Assembly: GCA_900766645.1 (NCBI GenBank)
Contig: CAAFWD010000045.1
Coordinates: 1 to 10,356 of the forward strand
Direction: 5' to 3'
Length of the DNA: 10,356 bases
Source: an uncultured Cetobacterium sp.
Lineage (GTDB): Bacteria; Fusobacteriota; Fusobacteriia; Fusobacteriales; Fusobacteriaceae
Shown: positions 6,314-10,356 of the stretch, in pieces
Position numbering within the stretch: the stretch's first letter is position 1
Layout: each line of letters opens with the position of its first letter
Made by a program: the position numbers and the translations under genes
Notes under the pieces: model-generated
What the model was told of the DNA's origin: nothing
The model's input: only the letters and a program-made list of their open reading frames with translations
Databases searched by the model: none

Positions 6314-7591
6314 ATGCTTAGTTTTTTTGTTGGGTTAGGAATTTTTATCCTAGTCTTTTATTGTATCATAACTGAAAAAGTTCCTGGGGCATGGGCTACT
6401 ATGATTGGTGGTCTTGCTATGGCCATGGTTGGAATTTTTAATGAAGAGGAAGCTTTACATGCTGTTGCCAGCAGATTGGAGATTCTTTTCCTATTAATTG
6501 GTATGATGATAATTGTTCATCTTATATCTGAAACTGGAGTTTTCCAGTGGTTTGCTATCTCTCTTGCAAAATTTGTTAGAGGAGAACCATTTTTATTAAT
6601 AGTTTTATTATCTATTGTTACTGCTATTTGTTCGGCATTTTTAGATAATGTTACCACTATTTTATTAATGGCTCCAATCTCAATATTACTTGCTGGGGAA
6701 TTAAAACTAGATCCATTCCCATTTGTTATAACTGAAATTATGGCTGCAAATATTGGTGGTGCTGCAACTCTTATTGGAGATCCCACTCAATTAATTATAG
6801 GTCATGAAAGTGGCTTAGGATTTAATGATTTCCTAATGAATACCGCACCTGTTTCTATTATAGCTATGATCATTCTGATTGTAAATGTTTACTTTTTCTA
6901 TGGAAGACATTTTCATGTTTCAAGAGAACTTAAAGCTAGAATTTTAGAAATGAACCCATCTAGAAGTTTAAAAAATAAAAAACTTTTAAAAGAAGCTGGA
7001 GTAATTTTCTCACTTGTTATCATTGGATTTATATTAAATAACTTCATTAATAAAGGGTTAGCTATAATTGCTCTTACTGGTGCTGTATCTCTTTGTATTA
7101 TAGATAAAAGAAAACCTGAACAAATTTTTAAGCATGTTGAATGGGATACTCTATTCTTTTTTATAGGTTTATTTATGCTTGTTCTTGGAATTGAAGAGAT
7201 TAATTTAATTGATATGATCGGACAAAAAATGATAAATCTTACTCAAGGAGACTTTACATTTGCTACATTATCTGTTATGAGTCTTTCAGCTTTATTTACA
7301 TCTGTTATTGGTAATGTTGCCAATGCTGCAACTGTTTCTAAAATAATAAATGTTATGTTACCTGAGTTTCAATCTTTTGATACTGAAGCTTTTTGGTGGG
7401 CTCTATCGTTTGGTTCTTGCCTAGGTGGTAACTTCACAATTTTAGGTTCTGCTACAAACGTTGTAGCATGTGGAGTGGCTGGTAAATCTGGTTGTAAAAT
7501 ATCATTTGTTAAATTTCTAAAATTTGGTGCTATTATTGCAATTCAAACACTAATACTTTCAGGAATCTATCTGTATTTTAGATACCTATAA
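6314..7591 (+). CDS. ArsB/NhaD-type (ion transporter superfamily) membrane transporter
   Basis: The 425-residue inner-membrane protein is hydrophobic throughout, with about ten to twelve apparent membrane segments. It shows the internal two-fold symmetry of the ArsB/NhaD/CitMHS/SLC13 ion-transporter superfamily: CSAFLDNVTTILLMAP (106-121) and GGAATLIGDPTQLI (148-161) in the first half mirror TSVIGNVANAATV (329-341) and GGNFTILGSATNVV (371-384) in the second. EWDTLFFFIGLFMLVLGI (276-293) is also characteristic. A cytoplasmic-looking basic stretch at about 199-226 separates the halves. No signal peptide or soluble domain is seen. The substrate cannot be read: Na+/H+ exchange, anion or dicarboxylate uptake are all possible; arsenite is less likely because no ars genes are nearby. 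AGGAGG at 6303-6308 is 5 bases before the ATG. It is second in an operon with the EIIA-CBS protein and is followed by a terminator. Confidence 0.88.
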   Translation: MLSFFVGLGIFILVFYCIITEKVPGAWATMIGGLAMAMVGIFNEEEALHAVASRLEILFLLIGMMIIVHLISETGVFQWFAISLAKFVRGEPFLLIVLLSIVTAICSAFLDNVTTILLMAPISILLAGELKLDPFPFVITEIMAANIGGAATLIGDPTQLIIGHESGLGFNDFLMNTAPVSIIAMIILIVNVYFFYGRHFHVSRELKARILEMNPSRSLKNKKLLKEAGVIFSLVIIGFILNNFINKGLAIIALTGAVSLCIIDKRKPEQIFKHVEWDTLFFFIGLFMLVLGIEEINLIDMIGQKMINLTQGDFTFATLSVMSLSALFTSVIGNVANAATVSKIINVMLPEFQSFDTEAFWWALSFGSCLGGNFTILGSATNVVACGVAGKSGCKISFVKFLKFGAIIAIQTLILSGIYLYFRYL

Positions 7592-7597
7592 AAAATT

Positions 7598-7621
7598 GGA
7601 GAGTTTTTCTCCTTTTTTTTT
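7598..7621 (+). terminator. Intrinsic terminator after the transporter gene
   Basis: The stem GGAGA (7598-7602)/TCTCC (7608-7612) has a 5-base loop, followed by nine T residues. The stem is short, but the T run is strong and the position, 6 bases after the stop, is right. Confidence 0.8.
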
Positions 7622-7640
7622 ATGATTTTTTTATAAAAAA

Positions 7641-7649
7641 TGGTATAAT
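7641..7649 (+). promoter_or_regulatory. Extended -10 promoter of the MerR-family gene
   Basis: TGgTATAAT is a perfect extended -10 (TG at 7641-7642, hexamer 7644-7649). The -35 region holds only a weak match, which extended -10 promoters tolerate. It lies about 28 bases before the start codon, leaving a short leader. No palindrome like the one at 8055-8072 is present, so the regulator may not control itself from here. Confidence 0.75.
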
Positions 7650-7676
7650 ATACAAAAATAGTATTGAGGTGATCTT

Positions 7677-8042
7677 ATGACATATTCTATTAAAGAAGTA
7701 TCTGATAAAACAGGGTTAACCTCCCATACTATTAGATACTATGAAAAATCTGGTCTTTTACCATATATTTCTAGAGACAAGAATGGTATTAGAATTTTTT
7801 GTGAAGACGATATATTTTGGATTGATATTATTAAATGTCTAAAAAATACTGGAATGAAAATTGAAGATATCAAAAATATAGTTGATTTAAGTTTGGAAGG
7901 AGAGCATACTGAAGAAAAAAGAAAAGCTATTCTTATTAAACATCGTTCAAGCGTCTTAAAACAAATTGAAGATTTACAAAAAAATTTAGAAAAAATTAAT
8001 TTAAAAATTAATTGGTACGAAAATAAAAATGCTAAATGTTAA
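7677..8042 (+). CDS. MerR-family regulator, AdhR/NmlR-like (carbonyl or thiol-stress sensor)
   Basis: The 121-residue DNA-binding protein acts as a dimer. Residues 2-25 are the MerR winged helix-turn-helix (TYSIKEVSDKTGLTSHTIRYYEKSGLL), and the wing GIRIFCEDDIFWI follows at 37-49. Then comes IIKCLKNTGMKIEDIK with C54, which matches the conserved redox/aldehyde-sensing cysteine of AdhR (Bacillus) and NmlR (about position 52-54). EGEHTEEKRKAIL and a C-terminal antiparallel coiled-coil helix (about 82-117) complete the short effector-less form. C42 and the C-terminal C121 are extra cysteines. The metal-binding loop of MerR/CueR is absent, so metals are an unlikely signal. GAGGTG at 7666-7671 precedes the ATG by 5 bases. 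It stands immediately upstream of the aldehyde reductase it probably activates, with the operator between the two genes. Confidence 0.9.
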   Translation: MTYSIKEVSDKTGLTSHTIRYYEKSGLLPYISRDKNGIRIFCEDDIFWIDIIKCLKNTGMKIEDIKNIVDLSLEGEHTEEKRKAILIKHRSSVLKQIEDLQKNLEKINLKINWYENKNAKC

Positions 8043-8050
8043 ATTTTCTA

Positions 8051-8081
8051 TTGACTTAGAGTTAACTCTAAGGTGTATATT
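8051..8081 (+). promoter_or_regulatory. MerR-type promoter with operator palindrome, upstream of the aldehyde reductase
   Basis: TTGACT (-35, 8051-8056) and TATATT (-10, 8076-8081) are separated by 19 bases, the over-long spacer typical of promoters that MerR-family activators untwist. The perfect 18-bp palindrome CTTAGAGTTAACTCTAAG (8055-8072) overlaps the -35 end and fills most of the spacer. The predicted start is about 8088, leaving a leader of about 26 bases to the ATG at 8114. Confidence 0.9.
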
Positions 8082-8113
8082 CTCATTAAGATTTTATTTT
8101 AAGGAGGAAATTT

Positions 8114-9271
8114 ATGTTAAATTTTGATTTTTATAATCCTACTCATATAGTTTTTGGAAAAGATAGATTAGATTCTCTTAAAACTTTAATTCCCAAAGAG
8201 GCAAAAGTTTTAATCACTTATGGTGGTGGATCTATTAAAAAATTTGGAACATTGGATAAAATTTTAAATATTCTAAGTGATAAAGATGTTTTTGAATTTG
8301 GTGGAATTGAGCCCAATCCACAATTTGAAACTTTAATGAAGGCTGTTGAAATTGTAAAAGAAAAAAATATTGATTTTTTACTTGCGGTTGGTGGTGGGTC
8401 TGTTATGGATGGAACTAAATTTATTGCCCTTGCTGCTAATTATTCTGGAAATGCTTTAGATCTTTTAACTCCTGAGTTTGATCTTGCTCCTGTTGATAAA
8501 GCTATTCCTATAGGAACTATTGTTACTCTTCCTGCAACTGGATCTGAAATGAACAATGGAGCTGTAATTAGCCATAAAGGGATTAAAGTTCCTGTATTTA
8601 GTATGCATACTTTCCCTAAATTTTCAATTTTAGATCCAACTTTAACTTTTACTTTACCTAAAACACAAGTTGCTAATGGTATTATTGATACTTTTATACA
8701 TACAGTTGAACAATACATTACTTTTCCTGTTGATGCTAGATTTCAAGATAGAACTGCTGAAGGTATATTACAAACACTTATAGAAATTGCATATACAACT
8801 CTTAATGAACCTACTAATTATGATGCTAGAGCCAATTTAGTTTGGTGTGCTACTATGGGATTAAACGGTCTTATTGGTGCTGGGGTACCTCAAGATTGGA
8901 CTACCCATATGATTGGACACGAACTTACTGCTATGTTTGGTATCGATCATGGTAAGACTCTTGCAGTTTTACAACCAGCTATTTGGGAAATTAGAAAAGA
9001 AAAAAAATGGAAGAAACTACTTCAATATGCTGAACGTGTATGGAATATAAATAATGGAAGTGAAGAAGAAAAAATTAATTTAGCAATAAGAAAAACTCGT
9101 GACTTTTTTGAATCTCTTGGAGTTAATACAAAATTAAGTTCTTATGGTATTGATGAGTCACAGATTGACAATATTCTACAAGCTCTTAAAAATAATAAAA
9201 GAACTCATCTTTCTGAAACAGGAGATCTCACTCTAGATGTCAGTAAAGAGATTTTATTAAGAGCGTTATAA
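8114..9271 (+). CDS. yqhD: YqhD-type iron/zinc alcohol dehydrogenase (NADPH-dependent aldehyde reductase)
   Basis: The 385-residue cytosolic enzyme of the group III metal-dependent alcohol dehydrogenases reduces short and medium aldehydes to alcohols with NADPH. It follows E. coli YqhD almost along its length: YGGGSIKK (36-43) and GGGSVMDGTKFIA (93-105) for the dinucleotide, TLPATGSEMN (138-147), VANGIIDTFIHTVEQY (186-201), GAGVPQDWTTHMIGHELTAMFGIDHGKTLAV (255-285), and a C-terminal LTLDVSKEI. The four metal ligands D192, H196, H265 and H279 are all present, each two residues before the E. coli positions. The start ATG has AAGGAGG 6 bases upstream and gives the expected N-terminus MLNFDFYNPTHIVFG. 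It lies 71 bases after the MerR-type gene, behind a MerR-type promoter, so induction by aldehydes or electrophiles is likely. A role as butanol or propanediol dehydrogenase in fermentation is the alternative. Confidence 0.95.
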   Translation: MLNFDFYNPTHIVFGKDRLDSLKTLIPKEAKVLITYGGGSIKKFGTLDKILNILSDKDVFEFGGIEPNPQFETLMKAVEIVKEKNIDFLLAVGGGSVMDGTKFIALAANYSGNALDLLTPEFDLAPVDKAIPIGTIVTLPATGSEMNNGAVISHKGIKVPVFSMHTFPKFSILDPTLTFTLPKTQVANGIIDTFIHTVEQYITFPVDARFQDRTAEGILQTLIEIAYTTLNEPTNYDARANLVWCATMGLNGLIGAGVPQDWTTHMIGHELTAMFGIDHGKTLAVLQPAIWEIRKEKKWKKLLQYAERVWNINNGSEEEKINLAIRKTRDFFESLGVNTKLSSYGIDESQIDNILQALKNNKRTHLSETGDLTLDVSKEILLRAL

Positions 9272-9284
9272 TAAAAAACATTGG

Positions 9285-9312
9285 GCTGAGATTATAGATC
9301 TCAGCTTTTTTT
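9285..9312 (+). terminator. Intrinsic terminator after the aldehyde reductase gene
   Basis: An 8-bp stem GCTGAGAT (9285-9292)/ATCTCAGC (9298-9305) with a 5-base loop is followed by seven T residues. It begins 13 bases after the stop. Its T tract ends exactly where the Shine-Dalgarno sequence of the next gene begins, leaving no room for a separate promoter after it. Confidence 0.9.
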
Positions 9313-9326
9313 AAGGAGTAAATTTA

Positions 9327-10356
9327 ATGTGTAAAGATTTTGATTTAATTAATGAAGCTAGTAGATGTTTAGAATGTAAAAAACCATTATGTAAAATACA
9401 TTGTCCTATATCTACTGATATACCAAATATTATAAAATTATTCAAAGAAAATAAAATAAAAGAAGCTGGAGAAATACTCTTTGAAAATAATCCTATGTCA
9501 ATTTTCTGTTCTATTGTTTGCCCACATGAGGAACAATGCTCTGGACATTGCATCAAAGGATTTAAAGGTGAGCCTGTAGATTTTCCTAGTATAGAAAAGT
9601 ATATCTCTTCTGAATACTTAAAAAATCTTCCTTTAGAGAAAAAGAAGAATAATGGATTACATGTTGCCATAGTTGGAGGTGGCCCTGCAGGAATGACTTC
9701 TGCTATCAAGCTAGTTCAAAATGGATTTAATGTTACTATTTTTGAAGCACTTTCAAAGTTAGGAGGAGTCTTAAGATTTGGTATTCCTGAGTTTAGATTA
9801 CCTAGAACTTTAGTTGATACTTTTGAAAACTACCTTTTACAACTTGGAGTTAATATTAAATACAACACTCTAATTGGTCCTGTTCATAATGTTCAGCATT
9901 TAATAGATGATGGTTTTAAATATGTTATTATAACAACAGGTGTTTGGAATCCTAAGCCTATGAATATAAAAGGAGAAACAAAAGGAAATGTTCACTATGC
10001 TATAAATTATCTTCAATCACCTGAATCTTACTCTCTTGGAGAAAATGTTCTGATTATTGGTGGTGGAAATGTTGCTATGGATGCTGCTAGAGTCGCTAAA
10101 AGAAATGGTTCTTCAAATGTTACTATTATGTACAGAAGAGGGGAAGAGGACATGCCTGCTACAAAAGTAGAAATATCTGAAGCTAGAGAAGATAACGTTA
10201 ACTTCAATTTTTACTGGTCTCCTGTAGAAATTAAAGATCATGAAATGATTTTTTCTAAAACTGAATCTATGATTAGTGAGGATGGAAGAAAAAAACTAGT
10301 TACTATTCCAAATAGTAATACTGCCTTTAAATATGATTCAATTATTGTCGCAGTTA
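9327..10356 (+). CDS. GltD-type Fe-S flavoprotein oxidoreductase (glutamate synthase small subunit/NfnB/PreT family), 3' partial
   Basis: A 343-residue N-terminal part is visible; the frame is open to the right edge, and the family is usually about 410-490 residues. The N-terminus carries two [4Fe-4S] cysteine sets: C14-x2-C17-x4-C22-x3-C26 and C61-x3-C65-x5-C71-x3-C75. The FAD-binding motif VAIVGGGPAGMTSA is at 113-126, followed by KLGGVLRFGIPEFRLPR (144-160), typical of the family. A second Rossmann motif, IIGGGNVAMDAARVA (243-257), binds NAD(P)H, and YRRGEEDMPA (269-278) follows. This enzyme would pass electrons from NAD(P)H through FAD and Fe-S centres to a partner. Glutamate synthase, NADH-dependent ferredoxin:NADP oxidoreductase (NfnB) and dihydropyrimidine dehydrogenase subunit PreT share this layout and cannot be told apart without the downstream neighbour. 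AAGGAG (9313-9318) lies 8 bases before the ATG. Confidence 0.9.
   Translation, partial: MCKDFDLINEASRCLECKKPLCKIHCPISTDIPNIIKLFKENKIKEAGEILFENNPMSIFCSIVCPHEEQCSGHCIKGFKGEPVDFPSIEKYISSEYLKNLPLEKKKNNGLHVAIVGGGPAGMTSAIKLVQNGFNVTIFEALSKLGGVLRFGIPEFRLPRTLVDTFENYLLQLGVNIKYNTLIGPVHNVQHLIDDGFKYVIITTGVWNPKPMNIKGETKGNVHYAINYLQSPESYSLGENVLIIGGGNVAMDAARVAKRNGSSNVTIMYRRGEEDMPATKVEISEAREDNVNFNFYWSPVEIKDHEMIFSKTESMISEDGRKKLVTIPNSNTAFKYDSIIVAV

Noticed and set aside
6517..6786. 89-residue minus-strand open frame
   Set aside because: Antisense shadow of the transporter gene; no domain or start signal.
8440..8718. 92-residue minus-strand open frame
   Set aside because: Antisense shadow inside the yqhD-type gene, whose protein matches its family throughout.
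9311..9709. 132-residue minus-strand open frame
   Set aside because: It lies opposite the Fe-S cysteine region of the GltD-type gene, has no ribosome site and shows no recognisable domain.
1..10356. tRNA, rRNA, CRISPR arrays, insertion sequences, att sites
   Set aside because: No cloverleaf-like, repeat-spacer or transposase-like pattern was found by eye; intergenic gaps are short and explained by promoters and terminators.

Overview
The window is AT-rich DNA with densely packed genes. Strong GGAGG-type ribosome sites sit 5-8 bases before the starts, the intrinsic terminators are short, and the standard code is used (TGG for Trp, TAA stops). The gene content fits a low-GC anaerobe, most likely a member of the Fusobacteriota (Fusobacterium or Cetobacterium type). 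It includes a PgcA-type sugar-phosphate mutase, HemW, YggS next to SepF, a THUMP-less PP-loop tRNA-thiolation-like protein, an EIIA-CBS fusion beside an ArsB/NhaD-type transporter, and AdhR-like/YqhD and GltD-like enzymes. A clostridial origin cannot be excluded from the sequence alone. Nothing points to phage, insertion sequences, CRISPR or RNA genes.

Layout. (1) Positions 1-4821, plus strand: five tightly spaced genes, namely phospho-sugar mutase (5' end outside the window), hemW, yggS, sepF and a PP-loop ATPase. The gaps are 14-23 bases, with no terminator until a 12-bp hairpin at 4826-4853, so this is probably one operon. (2) A small thioredoxin/glutaredoxin-like gene on the minus strand (4875-5138) converges on that hairpin, which can serve both directions. 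(3) A divergent promoter region (5139-5374) separates it from a two-gene plus-strand operon, EIIA-CBS (5375-6298) and an ArsB/NhaD-type permease (6314-7591), closed by a terminator at 7598-7621. (4) A MerR-family regulator of the AdhR/NmlR type (7677-8042) with its own extended -10 promoter precedes a YqhD-type aldehyde reductase (8114-9271). A perfect 18-bp palindrome lies inside a 19-bp promoter spacer between them. (5) After a terminator at 9285-9312, a GltD-type Fe-S flavoprotein begins at 9327 and runs off the right edge.

How the genes fit together. The first operon mixes housekeeping roles: cell-envelope precursor sugars, heme chaperoning, PLP homeostasis, division-ring assembly and probable tRNA sulfuration. 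The clearest regulatory circuit is the MerR regulator with the aldehyde reductase: a conserved Cys in the regulator and the stretched, palindrome-bearing promoter suggest carbonyl or electrophile-induced aldehyde detoxification. The EIIA-CBS/permease pair suggests a transporter controlled by phosphorylation and nucleotide binding. The least understood gene is the PP-loop protein, whose only three cysteines (CxxC plus one distal Cys) match the pattern expected for an iron-sulfur-dependent tRNA thiolase.
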